A stretch of DNA of 64,000 nt, taken from contig NZ_CP017480.1 of the NCBI RefSeq assembly GCF_001887595.1, forward strand, positions 2,446,001 to 2,510,000. Reading direction: 5' to 3'. Source of the stretch: Luteibacter rhizovicinus DSM 16549 (GTDB lineage: Bacteria > Pseudomonadota > Gammaproteobacteria > Xanthomonadales > Rhodanobacteraceae). The translations under genes were made by a program, and so were the position numbers. The notes under the pieces were generated by a model. The model had not been told where the DNA came from. It saw nothing but the letters and a program-made list of their open reading frames with translations, and did no database searches. Every line of letters starts with the position of its first letter. Position 1 is the first letter of the stretch. Shown one piece after another: positions 17,145 through 25,178 of this stretch.

Positions 17145-17660
17145 TTACGACCGGCCGGGAAGACGCTCGAACATCGTCACCGTCGAACCCTTATACGGTG
17201 CCTCGCCGAACGGACGATAGCCGAGCCGTTCCGCAACACGAACGGACGCGAGGTTCTCCGGATTGATGATGCACACGGTGCGCTCGGCCTCGCGCTGGGT
17301 GAAAAACCAATCGTGCGCCGCCTGCACGGCTTCGGTCGCGTAGCCCTTGCCGTGTGCGGATCGTGCAAGCACCCAGGCCGCTTCCGGGAAGGGATCGAAG
17401 TCCGCACCGAGATCGCGATGAAAGGTCGCCAGGCCCACGTCACCGACGAAGCGGCCGCCGTGTCGTTCGCGCACGGTGAACAAGCCGTGGCCGTAGGCGG
17501 TCCAGTGGCCGATATTCCGGAGCAGCTTGAGCCACGTGTCTTCGGAGGACGCGGGTCCACCGATGAAGTGCATGACCTCGGGGTCAGTGCGTGCCGCGTG
17601 GCAGTCCTCGAAATCGGAAACCGTCGTGGGACTGAGGATCAGGCGTTCGGTGACGATCAT
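17145..17660 (-). CDS. GNAT family N-acetyltransferase (RimJ/RimL type)
   Basis: 171 residues. It matches the acetyltransferase_3 pattern: start TERLILSPTTVSDFEDCHAA, central FVGDVGLATFH, acetyl-CoA loop ARSAHGKGYATEAVQA (the Q/RxxGxG/A equivalent), and end NPENLASVRVAERLGY. Such enzymes acetylate protein N-termini or small molecules; the target is unknown. ATG 17660 starts directly at the conserved N-terminus. Confidence 0.87.
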   Translation of the reverse strand: MIVTERLILSPTTVSDFEDCHAARTDPEVMHFIGGPASSEDTWLKLLRNIGHWTAYGHGLFTVRERHGGRFVGDVGLATFHRDLGADFDPFPEAAWVLARSAHGKGYATEAVQAAHDWFFTQREAERTVCIINPENLASVRVAERLGYRPFGEAPYKGSTVTMFERLPGRS

Positions 17661-17710
17661 GGCGTGTCGGATTCCCTGCGGACAGCGTGTTCCCCAGTTT
17701 ACGGCGCTTG

Positions 17711-17743
17711 CTGCCCCGCAGCGAGACTCTCTGCGGGGCAGCA
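17711..17743 (-). terminator. Strong hairpin between the OYE and GNAT genes
   Basis: A perfect 12-bp GC-rich stem (GCTGCCCCGCAG / CTGCGGGGCAGC) with a 9-nt loop, 14 bp downstream of the oxidoreductase stop. No T-tract follows, so it may be a Rho-assisted terminator or a 3'-end stabiliser. Confidence 0.4.
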
Positions 17744-17756
17744 TCGTGCCCCTACG

Positions 17757-18860
17757 TCATGACCCAACCGCATACCGTTCAAGCCAGTGCGCATACGGCG
17801 CCGGCAAGGTCCAGGACGGACGCTCGAGGCCGAGCTTGCGCGCCGCGTAGTAGGGCCAGTGCGGATTGGCCAGATGCGCCTTTCCCACCATCACCAGGTC
17901 CAGCGGTCCTTCGCTGACGGCCCGTTCGGCGATCTCGGGCGTGTCGAAACCCCACGACGACGACAATGGCATGTCGACCTCGCGACGGAATCGCTCAGCA
18001 ATCGGTGCCATGAAGGCCGGCGTGCCCCAGGGGATGTCCACGTCGAGCGTGGTGAACCCCATGCTCAGATCGAGCAGGTCGACGCCGGAAGCCTTGAAAC
18101 CAGTGGCGACGGCAATCGCGTTTGCCACGGTCTCCTCATCCCGGCCATCGAACTCGATGACACCGAGCCTGACGCTCAGGGGCAGGTGGTCTGGCCATGC
18201 CGCGCGCACAGCGTCGACGGTTTCCCTCAGGAATCGTGCGCGGTTCTCCAGGCTTCCACCGTAAGCGTCGGTCCGGTGGTTCGAATGATCGTTGAGGAAG
18301 CTCGCGGCCAGGTAGCCATGCGCAAAGTGCAGTTGAAGGAACTCGAAGCCGGCGGCGAGCGCGCGCTTCGTGGCGGCGACGTAGTCGTCCTGCACACGCT
18401 TGATCTCGTCCAGCGTGATGGCGCGAGGGACTTTAGGGAGAAGGCCGCCAAGCGCGATGGCCGAGGGCGCGATCGTCTCCCAACCGCGGGGATCGTCGTG
18501 CGCCATGCTGTCGTCGCCTTCCCAGGGGCGATTCGCGCTCGCCTTGCGGCCGGCATGAGCGAGCTGAAGTCCGGGAACGGCACCCGCCGCCTTGATGCTC
18601 GCGGCCACCTCGGCCAGCACGACTCCCTGGCTGTCGTTCCAGAGACCGGAATCCCCCGGTGTTATGCGACCTTCGGGTGAGACCGCTGTGGCCTCCACGA
18701 CGACAAGCCCTGCGCCACCACGCGCAAGCGAGGCGTAGTGGGCGCGATGCCAGTCGGTGAGGACACCGTCGATCGCCACGTAATTGCACATCGGTGAAAC
18801 GACGATCCGGTTCCGGAAGGTGACGCTCCGCAAAGTATACGGTTCGAAGAGGGTGGGCAT
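17757..18860 (-). CDS. NADH:flavin oxidoreductase, old yellow enzyme family (YqjM/NamA-like)
   Basis: 367 residues, FMN-binding TIM barrel that reduces activated alkenes with NAD(P)H. Start LFEPYTLRSVTFRNRIVVSP and MCNYVAIDGVLTDWH carry the Cys typical of the YqjM subclass. FLQLHFAHGYLAASFLNDHSN holds the substrate-binding His pair, followed by NRARFLRETVDAVR and the late FMN-phosphate region LVMVGKAHLANPHW. Length and motif order fit the thermophilic-like/YqjM subclass. The natural substrate is unknown. Confidence 0.92.
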   Translation of the reverse strand: MPTLFEPYTLRSVTFRNRIVVSPMCNYVAIDGVLTDWHRAHYASLARGGAGLVVVEATAVSPEGRITPGDSGLWNDSQGVVLAEVAASIKAAGAVPGLQLAHAGRKASANRPWEGDDSMAHDDPRGWETIAPSAIALGGLLPKVPRAITLDEIKRVQDDYVAATKRALAAGFEFLQLHFAHGYLAASFLNDHSNHRTDAYGGSLENRARFLRETVDAVRAAWPDHLPLSVRLGVIEFDGRDEETVANAIAVATGFKASGVDLLDLSMGFTTLDVDIPWGTPAFMAPIAERFRREVDMPLSSSWGFDTPEIAERAVSEGPLDLVMVGKAHLANPHWPYYAARKLGLERPSWTLPAPYAHWLERYAVGS

Positions 18861-19097
18861 GGGTGAGAACTCCAGCTAACAAGGGGCGTCCGAGGATTGT
18901 TCGGACGAAGGACACGCCTTGAACTGGGCTTGCAGGGAGGTTGTCAGAACGGCGTCGCGGGTCCGTTCACTGCGGAGCGCTTTTCCTGAATCGGAAACAT
19001 GAAAAATGACGGGCGGCTGTCGAAATCCAGGCCTGTCGTTCGTCGTCAGGATAAGGCGGGCACGGGACCCGCCCGACGACCTAATCAGGAGACGACA

Positions 19098-19445
19098 ATG
19101 CCGCAGTATCTGGTTGCTGGTTACCTCCCCGACGACTTCGACCCCTCCCAGGTGGACGAGGCGACGGCCAACGCGATCCATGCACTCAACAAGGAAATGA
19201 TTGCCGCCGGCGTCAGGAAATTCGCCTGCGGCCTTGGCGGCGCGAAGTCGCTGCGATCGCAAACCGACGGTGGAGTACTGATTACCGACGGCCCCTATCT
19301 CGAAGCCCGGGAACATATTGGTGGCTTCTGGATACTGGAATGTGCCGACATGGACGAGGCGGTAGCGTGGGCACGCAAAGGTGTGGCCGCGACGCGGGGG
19401 CAGGTGGAGGTGCGGGAGATTTTCTTCAGTCCGGCGCCTGACTAA
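19098..19445 (+). CDS. YCII/DGPF-domain protein
   Basis: 115 residues. A ferredoxin-like YCII fold is suggested by MPQYLVAGYLPDDFDP, the ITDGPYLEAREHIGGFWILE stretch (matching the DGPFAE..E..GGF.I.. signature) and the terminal GQVEVREIF. The family often has dehalogenase- or lactone-like folds, with no assigned activity for this group. AGGAG lies seven bases before the ATG. Single gene, unrelated neighbours. Confidence 0.82.
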   Translation: MPQYLVAGYLPDDFDPSQVDEATANAIHALNKEMIAAGVRKFACGLGGAKSLRSQTDGGVLITDGPYLEAREHIGGFWILECADMDEAVAWARKGVAATRGQVEVREIFFSPAPD

Positions 19446-19556
19446 AGCACGCGGCGCGGCTTTGCGGATGCCGGTGTCGATCAGATGATGTGATTGAAGA
19501 TTCGATGAGGTTGGCGCGAGCCACGATGGGGTCCGACGCGAAGTCGCGTCCCTCGG

Positions 19557-19832
19557 CTAGTCGTCCCCCGACGTTCCCTTCATCTCGTATTTTTTTCTCG
19601 GCTCCGGCACGTTCCTGTCGTCCGTCGGCCTTATCTCAACGACATCTGTCGGTACGAGCCTGTGCTGCACCCAGTCGTAAAGATACTTCTTTCCATCTTC
19701 CATGCAGACCGCGTTGGCGAACAGATCGGCGCCGTCCGGATTGGCCCATAGCACGGAGACATTCATGTTCAGTACGTTGGGGTGACCGAACGTCCCGAAA
19801 TCCAGCCCATTGATTCGTACCTTGTAATACAT
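19557..19832 (-). CDS. Small hypothetical protein
   Basis: 91 residues, not recognised. Beta-rich start (MYYKVRINGLDFGTFGHPNV), then NVSVLWANPDGADLFANAVC, and a charged C-terminus (RPTDDRNVPEPRKKYEMKG). No signal peptide or TM helix. It lies 60 bp downstream of the EF-Ts-like gene on the same strand and may be its partner. Local base composition is less GC-rich than the flanking genes, hinting at acquired DNA. Confidence 0.55.
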   Translation of the reverse strand: MYYKVRINGLDFGTFGHPNVLNMNVSVLWANPDGADLFANAVCMEDGKKYLYDWVQHRLVPTDVVEIRPTDDRNVPEPRKKYEMKGTSGDD

Positions 19833-19892
19833 GCGTGGCTTCCATGGCAGTAGAGAGGGGGCTGCAAGCGACGAGCGTCACGATGCTTCCTT

Positions 19893-20255
19893 TCAATCCC
19901 AATTGGCAGCGGCCTGAATGACGGCCGGAGTGCGAGGCGGGTCGGGCAGTTCAGCCGGCTTGTCTGACTCAGCGGCCCACCTCACAAACCGGGTGAGCGC
20001 AAAGCTCGTCTGCAGGAGGATGCCCGATTCGTGGATCAGCTCTGCGACGGTGATGTCGGGATCGACGACGTAGCGCTCGTCGAGGAGGGCATCCAGGGAC
20101 GCCGGATCCGATGCCGCGATATGCATGGCTACGCCATGGGCAACCGCCAGAAAAGCATCGTCTCGGGCGGCGAGTTCCGGAATATCAAACTCGACCAGGA
20201 CACCTATGCGTCCGTTGTGGACATAGGAAGTAATGTGCCTGTTGTAGTGCGTCAT
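19893..20255 (-). CDS. Stand-alone EF-Ts-like domain protein
   Basis: 120 residues. The stretches ITSYVHNGRIGVLVEFDIPE and AVAHGVAMHIAASDP closely follow the core (C-terminal) domain of elongation factor Ts, where the family has AYVHGGRIGVLVE and GIAMHIAA. LLDERYVVDPDITVAELIHE and LTRFVRW match the later QP(F/Y)V...TV..L and GF.R(F/L) segments. Missing are the UBA-like N-terminus, the N subdomain with the TDFV motif that contacts EF-Tu, and the coiled coil. Full EF-Ts is about 290 residues, so this is a miniature paralogue, not tsf. It ends in a proline-rich tail. Function unknown; it may bind EF-Tu partially or reuse the fold. Confidence 0.7.
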   Translation of the reverse strand: MTHYNRHITSYVHNGRIGVLVEFDIPELAARDDAFLAVAHGVAMHIAASDPASLDALLDERYVVDPDITVAELIHESGILLQTSFALTRFVRWAAESDKPAELPDPPRTPAVIQAAANWD

Positions 20256-20361
20256 CCGTCGGCTCCACTGTCGCCATCGTGGCTGCGAGCCATTTTACTG
20301 ATGAAGGGTGCTCAGCTGTGACGGGCAAGCGTACCCCTACCGGGGTTGCTAAAATGGCCGA

Positions 20362-21342
20362 ATGCAACCCACCGATCCCTCAGCCTTCCGCCTCACCGTC
20401 GCCCCCATGATGGATTGGACGGACCGCCACTGCCGGTACTTCCACCGGCTGCTGTCCCCCCATGCCCGCCTCTACACCGAGATGGTCACCAGTGCCGCCC
20501 TCGTGCGCGGTAACCAGATTCGCCTCCTCGAGCACAGCCACGAGGAGCATCCGGTGGCCTTGCAACTGGGCGGCAGCGATCCGGTGGAACTGGCGAAGGC
20601 GGCGGTGATGGGCGCGGAAGCCGGGTACGACGAGATCAACCTCAACGTCGGCTGCCCGTCGGACCGCGTGCAGTCGGGCAAATTCGGCGCCTGCCTGATG
20701 CGCGAGCCCGAGCTGGTGGGCGAGTGCGTCCGCGCCATGGCCGACGTGGTCGACGTCCCGGTCACGGTGAAGTGCCGTATCGGCGTGGACGACCAGGACG
20801 AGTACGCCGACCTGCAGCGCTTCACCACCACCATGATCGAAGCCGGGGTGGACATCCTTGTCGTGCACGCCCGCAAAGCGTGGCTCGAGGGTCTCAGCCC
20901 CAAAGAGAATCGCGAGATCCCGCCCCTGGACTACGAACGCGTCTATCGCCTGAAGCGCGAGTTCCCCGAGCTGACCGTCGTGATCAACGGTGGCATCACC
21001 ACGGTCGAAGCGGTTCGCCAGCACCTGGGCCAGGTCGACGGGGTGATGATCGGTCGCGCCGCGTACCACGACCCCTTCGTGCTGGCGAAGCTGGAGGCCG
21101 ATCTCTACGGCACGCCCCTGCCGGATCGCAGCGAGGTGCTGGAGCGCATGCGTATCTACATCGAGGCCGAACTGGCGCGCGGCGGCCAGTTGAAGCACAT
21201 CACCCGGCACATCCTGGGCCTGTACCAGGGCGAGCCGGGCGCCCGCGGATTCCGCCGGCAGTTGAGCGAAGGGGCCCACCTTGCAGGGGCCGATTGGGGC
21301 CTGATCGAGGCCGCCATGGCACCGCTTCGCCACGCAGCCTGA
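20362..21342 (+). CDS. dusA: tRNA-dihydrouridine(20/20a) synthase DusA
   Basis: 326 residues. FMN-dependent enzyme reducing uridines in the tRNA D-loop, cytoplasmic. TIM-barrel motifs: VAPMMDWTDRHCRYFHRLLS at the N-terminus, EINLNVGCPSDRVQ with the catalytic Cys in GKFGACLM, and HARKAWLEGLSPKENREIPP, which is diagnostic for DusA over DusB/DusC. The FMN-phosphate region is VVINGGITT and GVMIGRAAYHDP. Full length, single transcription unit. Confidence 0.95.
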   Translation: MQPTDPSAFRLTVAPMMDWTDRHCRYFHRLLSPHARLYTEMVTSAALVRGNQIRLLEHSHEEHPVALQLGGSDPVELAKAAVMGAEAGYDEINLNVGCPSDRVQSGKFGACLMREPELVGECVRAMADVVDVPVTVKCRIGVDDQDEYADLQRFTTTMIEAGVDILVVHARKAWLEGLSPKENREIPPLDYERVYRLKREFPELTVVINGGITTVEAVRQHLGQVDGVMIGRAAYHDPFVLAKLEADLYGTPLPDRSEVLERMRIYIEAELARGGQLKHITRHILGLYQGEPGARGFRRQLSEGAHLAGADWGLIEAAMAPLRHAA

Positions 21343-21359
21343 TTTCGTTCAGCTTCGGG

Positions 21360-21391
21360 CTGGTCGGGCGTGGGCATGATCGGCCGACCAG
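21360..21391 (+). terminator. Possible terminator after dusA
   Basis: An 8-bp perfect stem (CTGGTCGG / CCGACCAG) with a 16-nt loop, followed by TCTTT, 18 bp after the dusA stop and 17 bp before the PepSY gene. The long loop and weak T-run keep confidence low. Confidence 0.4.
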
Positions 21392-21407
21392 TCTTTCTGC
21401 GCCAGAC

Positions 21408-21695
21408 ATGAAAATCACGTTTCGTCCGCTATTTTTCGCCGCACTTTGCCTTGCTGCGCCCTTTGCCGTGCAGGCCGACCAGTCGCTGACGCTGGAGCAG
21501 GCGGTGACTCAGGTGCAAAAAGAAACCAGGGGCAAGGTGCTGTCAGCGGACACGCGGCTCGTCGAGCGCGGTCGCTTTACCGAATACCGGGTCAAGGTGC
21601 TCACGTTGGACGGTCATGTCCGCGTCGTGCCGGTCCGTACCGAAACCCCCAAGCCCCTGGACGCCAGCGCCGGGGATAACAAGGAGAAACATTGA
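21408..21695 (+). CDS. PepSY-domain-like periplasmic protein
   Basis: 95 residues. A signal peptide (MKITFRPLFFAALCLAAPFAVQA) is followed by a single small domain, LTLEQAVTQVQKETRGKVLS and EYRVKVLTLDGHVRVVPV, which is the PepSY pattern. PepSY proteins are often encoded next to two-component systems and are thought to modulate sensors or proteases. The stop overlaps the ATG of the PhoP-like regulator (TGATG), so the two are translationally coupled. Confidence 0.8.
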   Translation: MKITFRPLFFAALCLAAPFAVQADQSLTLEQAVTQVQKETRGKVLSADTRLVERGRFTEYRVKVLTLDGHVRVVPVRTETPKPLDASAGDNKEKH

Positions 21696-22387
21696 TGCGA
21701 ATCCTGCTAGTAGAGGATGAGGCCCCGCTTCGCGAGACCCTCGCCGCGCGCCTGAAGCGCGACGGCTTCGCCGTGGACGCCGCCCAGGATGGGGAAGAAG
21801 GCCTGTACCTGGGCCGCGAGGTGCCGTTCGACCTGGCGATCATCGACCTGGGCCTGCCCAAGCTGTCGGGCATGGATCTGGTCAAGGCGCTGCGTGAGCA
21901 CGGCCAGCGTTACCCGATCCTGATCCTTACCGCCCGCGGCAGCTGGCAGGACAAGGTCGAGGGGCTGAAGCACGGTGCCGACGACTATCTGGTCAAGCCG
22001 TTCCATGTCGAGGAACTGCTCGCCCGCATCAACGCCCTGGTCCGCCGCGCGAGCGGCTGGTCCAAGCCGGTGCTGGCCTGCGGTCCCATCAAGCTGGACA
22101 CCACGGCACAGACGGTCACCGTCGAAGGCCGCCAGGTCGACCTCACCAGCTATGAATACAAGGTGCTGGAATACCTGATGCTGCACGCGGGCGAGCTGGT
22201 CTCCAAGGCCGACCTCACCGAACACATCTACCAGCAGGACTTCGATCGCGACTCCAACGTGCTGGAGGTCTTCATCGGTCGCCTGCGCCGCAAGCTGGAT
22301 CCGGAAAGCGTGCTCAAGCCGATCGAGACCGTACGCGGCCGCGGTTACCGCTTCGCCATCCCGCGCAGCGAAGCGGACGAAGATTGA
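21695..22387 (+). CDS. phoP: PhoP-like OmpR-family response regulator
   Basis: 230 residues. The receiver domain has the acidic pocket VEDE, phospho-acceptor Asp51 in LAIIDLGLPK, and Lys in YLVKPF. The C-terminal winged helix has LTSYEYKVLEYLMLHAGELV, DFDRDSNVLEVFIGRLRRKL and ETVRGRGYRF. This is the PhoP subgroup, which in Xanthomonadales responds to low Mg2+ or cationic peptides. ATG 21695 was chosen over a TTG three bases earlier; AAGGAGA is upstream. The cognate kinase follows. Confidence 0.88.
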   Translation: MRILLVEDEAPLRETLAARLKRDGFAVDAAQDGEEGLYLGREVPFDLAIIDLGLPKLSGMDLVKALREHGQRYPILILTARGSWQDKVEGLKHGADDYLVKPFHVEELLARINALVRRASGWSKPVLACGPIKLDTTAQTVTVEGRQVDLTSYEYKVLEYLMLHAGELVSKADLTEHIYQQDFDRDSNVLEVFIGRLRRKLDPESVLKPIETVRGRGYRFAIPRSEADED

Positions 22388-22395
22388 TCCATCCG

Positions 22396-22427
22396 GGGGT
22401 GGCGCGACCCTTTCGTCGCGCCACCCC
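22396..22427. promoter_or_regulatory. Intercistronic hairpin between regulator and kinase
   Basis: A perfect 12-bp stem GGGGTGGCGCGA / TCGCGCCACCCC with an 8-nt loop fills most of the 56-bp gap. No T-tract. It could reduce kinase expression relative to the regulator or protect the upstream mRNA. Confidence 0.45.
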
Positions 22428-22443
22428 GAGGTAAGCTCGACGC

Positions 22444-23829
22444 ATGGACAACGCTTCATCCACCAAACGCCGGCCTCTTTCGCTGGCCGCGCGAGCGGCG
22501 CTGGCGACCGGTTTCGCGCTCGCCGCCTTCCTGGGCCTGACCGGCCTGGCGCAGAACAAGGCGAACTACGCCTCCGAGCTGTCGGCCATGCACGACCGGC
22601 TGCACAACTACGCCATTGCCTACATCACCGGCACGGACACGACGCGTGCCGGCAAGGTGACGACGCCCGACAGCCAGCCCAATCCGGACTTTTCGCGTCC
22701 GGGCTCGGGCCTCTACGCCATCATTGTCGGCAACGACGGGTTTCGTTGGGAGTCGTCGTCGGCGCTGGGTCGCGACTTCGATTTCGTGCGCATGCTCTCG
22801 CCCGGCGAGACCGCCTTCGAACCGGTGGAAACGCGCAGCGGCAAACTCTATGTTTTCAGCTACGGCGTGTCGCTGGACACCACCGACAAACGCAGTGTGC
22901 CGTTGACCTTCGCGGTAGCGCAGACCGAAGACCAGTTCGAGCGACAGGTCGCCACGTATCGGCGCACGCAGTTCCTGTGGCTGGCCATGCTCGGCATGAT
23001 GCTCATGCTGCTGCAGCTGTTCCTGCTGCGCTGGAGCCTGCTGCCGCTGCGCCGGGTATCGAGCGACCTGGCGCACATCGAGCGGGGGACGCGCGATCAT
23101 CTGGATGGTCCGTACCCCGTCGAGCTGACCGTACTCACGCGACGTCTCAACGCCTTTATCGACAGCGAGCGCGAACAGCGATCCCGCTATCGCGACACGC
23201 TGGCGGATCTCGCGCATAGCCTGAAGACGCCCCTGGCCGTCGTGCGCTCGCAACTGGAAACCGATGGCGATGCGCGCAGCCTGCGTGGCGATATCCTCGA
23301 CCAGGTGCGCAAGATGGACGAGATCGTCGCCTATCAGCTGTCGCGCGCCGCCACGTCGGGTCGTCGCACCATCGCGGCGGAAGAGCCCATCGCCGGTCAT
23401 GCCGAGGACCTCGTGCAAAGCCTGGAGAAGGTCTATGCCGCCAAGAACGTCCTGTGCGAATTCGAGATCGACGACGGTGCCGCGTTCGCGGGCGAGCAGG
23501 GCGATCTGCTCGAACTGATGGGCAACCTGGTCGAGAACGCGTTCAAGTGGGCCGAGCACCGCGTGCTGCTCACCGCGCGAAGCAGCGGCAAGGGCAAGGG
23601 GCGCAGCGGCCTCGAACTGATCGTCGAAGACGATGGCCCCGGCATCGCGGATGACAAGATCGACAAGGTCCTGCAGCGTGGCGTGCGCGGTGACGAGCGC
23701 GTCCAGGGTCACGGCATCGGCCTGTCCATCGTGCAGGACATCGTCAAGGCGTACCAGGGCGAGTTGCATGTCGACCGCTCCGAGGAGCTCGGCGGCGCGC
23801 GTTTCAGCGTTCGTCTTCCGCCCGGCTGA
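22444..23829 (+). CDS. phoQ: PhoQ-like sensor histidine kinase
   Basis: 461 residues, inner membrane. TM1 about 18-36, a periplasmic sensor of about 140 residues, TM2 about 177-195 (WLAMLGMMLMLLQLFLL), HAMP (RRVSSDLAHIERGTRDHLDG). HisKA has His258 in ADLAHSLKTPLAV. The HATPase motifs are MGNLVENAFKWA, DDGPGI and GHGIGLSIV. Family traits match PhoQ kinases. It follows the phoP-like gene after a hairpin. The signal is inferred from family only. Confidence 0.87.
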   Translation: MDNASSTKRRPLSLAARAALATGFALAAFLGLTGLAQNKANYASELSAMHDRLHNYAIAYITGTDTTRAGKVTTPDSQPNPDFSRPGSGLYAIIVGNDGFRWESSSALGRDFDFVRMLSPGETAFEPVETRSGKLYVFSYGVSLDTTDKRSVPLTFAVAQTEDQFERQVATYRRTQFLWLAMLGMMLMLLQLFLLRWSLLPLRRVSSDLAHIERGTRDHLDGPYPVELTVLTRRLNAFIDSEREQRSRYRDTLADLAHSLKTPLAVVRSQLETDGDARSLRGDILDQVRKMDEIVAYQLSRAATSGRRTIAAEEPIAGHAEDLVQSLEKVYAAKNVLCEFEIDDGAAFAGEQGDLLELMGNLVENAFKWAEHRVLLTARSSGKGKGRSGLELIVEDDGPGIADDKIDKVLQRGVRGDERVQGHGIGLSIVQDIVKAYQGELHVDRSEELGGARFSVRLPPG

Positions 23830-23854
23830 TCGCCTCGGCCATCAGCGAGGCACC

Positions 23855-24619
23855 TCAGCCTGCCGGTGACGGCCCGTAGAACGCATCGAGCAGACGCGCC
23901 ACCTCGGGCGCGGCCTCACGCAGCAGGGCGGGCTGCGAAAAATGCATCTCGCTCGTTACCGCGAAATACTCTTCCGGCGCTTCGGCCGCGTAGGGGTCGA
24001 TGGCCGTCTTGCGTCCCCGACCCACTTGGCGGGACAGCGTGTCGAAACCGCGCTGCATCGTCTGGATCCACTCGCGACGATTCATCGACGAGGGCAGGGG
24101 TGGCACGCCGTTCGCGGGGCCGGCCAGCATGTCGAGTTTGTGCGCCATCTCGTGCACGACGACATTGAAACCGTCCCAGGGTGCTTCGATGTCCAGCGCC
24201 ACATCGGCCAGTGAGAGCACCATGGGGCCGCGCTCCCACGCCTCGCCGATCAAGGTGTCGTCGCGGTCGGTGACCACGCCGGTGGGTGCATCGTAGTGAT
24301 TACGCCGCACGTTGAACTCACCCGGATAGACCAGCACGTTGGTCCAGCCCTTGAAGGCTTTCGGGCCGTGAGGCAAGGCAGGCAGGCTGGCTTGCATGGC
24401 GATGACCAGGCGCCAGAAGTCGTCCAGCGACGCGCCACCCAGTGCATGGAACCGCTTGGTGTGCAGGAAGCCGGCGGCGAGCTGGCGCAGATAGTGAAGG
24501 CGGGGTGCGTCGAGGCTACGGACGAGCGGAAGGCGCGATACCGCCTGCTGCCATAGCGTGTCGTCGATCGGGGGTACCGGCGCGCGAAACCACGCTAGCA
24601 ACGATTGGACGAAACGCAT
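23855..24619 (-). CDS. mtfA: MtfA-like zinc-dependent peptidase
   Basis: 254 residues. Cytosolic gluzincin-type peptidase; in E. coli MtfA binds the glucose repressor Mlc. The zinc motif is VVVHEMAHKLDML (HExxH) and the third ligand is in EYFAVTSE. Also seen are the family sequence NVLVYPGEF and the C-terminal HFSQPALLRE. ATG 24619 starts at MRFVQSLLAWFR; upstream in-frame residues are low-complexity and not family-like. Length is normal (about 260). Confidence 0.9.
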   Translation of the reverse strand: MRFVQSLLAWFRAPVPPIDDTLWQQAVSRLPLVRSLDAPRLHYLRQLAAGFLHTKRFHALGGASLDDFWRLVIAMQASLPALPHGPKAFKGWTNVLVYPGEFNVRRNHYDAPTGVVTDRDDTLIGEAWERGPMVLSLADVALDIEAPWDGFNVVVHEMAHKLDMLAGPANGVPPLPSSMNRREWIQTMQRGFDTLSRQVGRGRKTAIDPYAAEAPEEYFAVTSEMHFSQPALLREAAPEVARLLDAFYGPSPAG

Positions 24620-24638
24620 GAGTGACGACCGCAGGGAC

Positions 24639-24977
24639 TCAGAGCATCGAGCCGGGGAGCATGGACTGCCAGCTGGGAGCGGGCGAGCGCATCGGCGCGG
24701 CACCATCATGCGGACCATCGTCGGCATCGACGGGGGAGGGCGTGGGCGAGGGATTGCTGCTGCGCTGGGGGGTATTGCCCGGACGGGTCGACATGGGGTC
24801 GGCCGAATTGCTGTCGCGATTGCCCGACGACGAACGCGAGCTGTTGCCCTCGAACGACGACGACACGGCGCCGCCCAGCGAGAGCAGACTACCGGTCAGA
24901 TCGATGTCGGAAGCGGCGGCGGTGCCGGTGGCACCGACGAGGCACAGACATCCGAAGATGTAGGGTCTGGCGTTCAT
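24639..24977 (-). CDS. Secreted serine/proline-rich hypothetical protein
   Basis: 112 residues, not recognised. The signal peptide MNARPYIFGCLCLVGATGTA is followed by DIDLTGSLLSLGGAVSSSFE and a disordered Ser/Asn/Pro-rich tail. ATG 24977 was chosen because it begins the signal peptide with CAGGG seven bases upstream; ATG 25004 is an alternative. It lies 19 bp upstream of mtfA on the same strand and may share its promoter. Confidence 0.6.
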   Translation of the reverse strand: MNARPYIFGCLCLVGATGTAAASDIDLTGSLLSLGGAVSSSFEGNSSRSSSGNRDSNSADPMSTRPGNTPQRSSNPSPTPSPVDADDGPHDGAAPMRSPAPSWQSMLPGSML

Positions 24978-25178
24978 CGGTAAACCCTGAAAACCTCCGG
25001 ACATGCCGGGGGACGTCCGATCCTCTCAGAAATTTCACAGGCCTGCCAGTGCTGGAGGTCCGGCGAGGGGACGATTCCAGCGAATACGGGCGAAATGTTC
25101 GCCGCTGCCCTAGAATCGCCCGATGTCCCGGCTTCCCCCACCCCCGACAGCGGCCGCCTGACGGCCCGACGGCTACCC

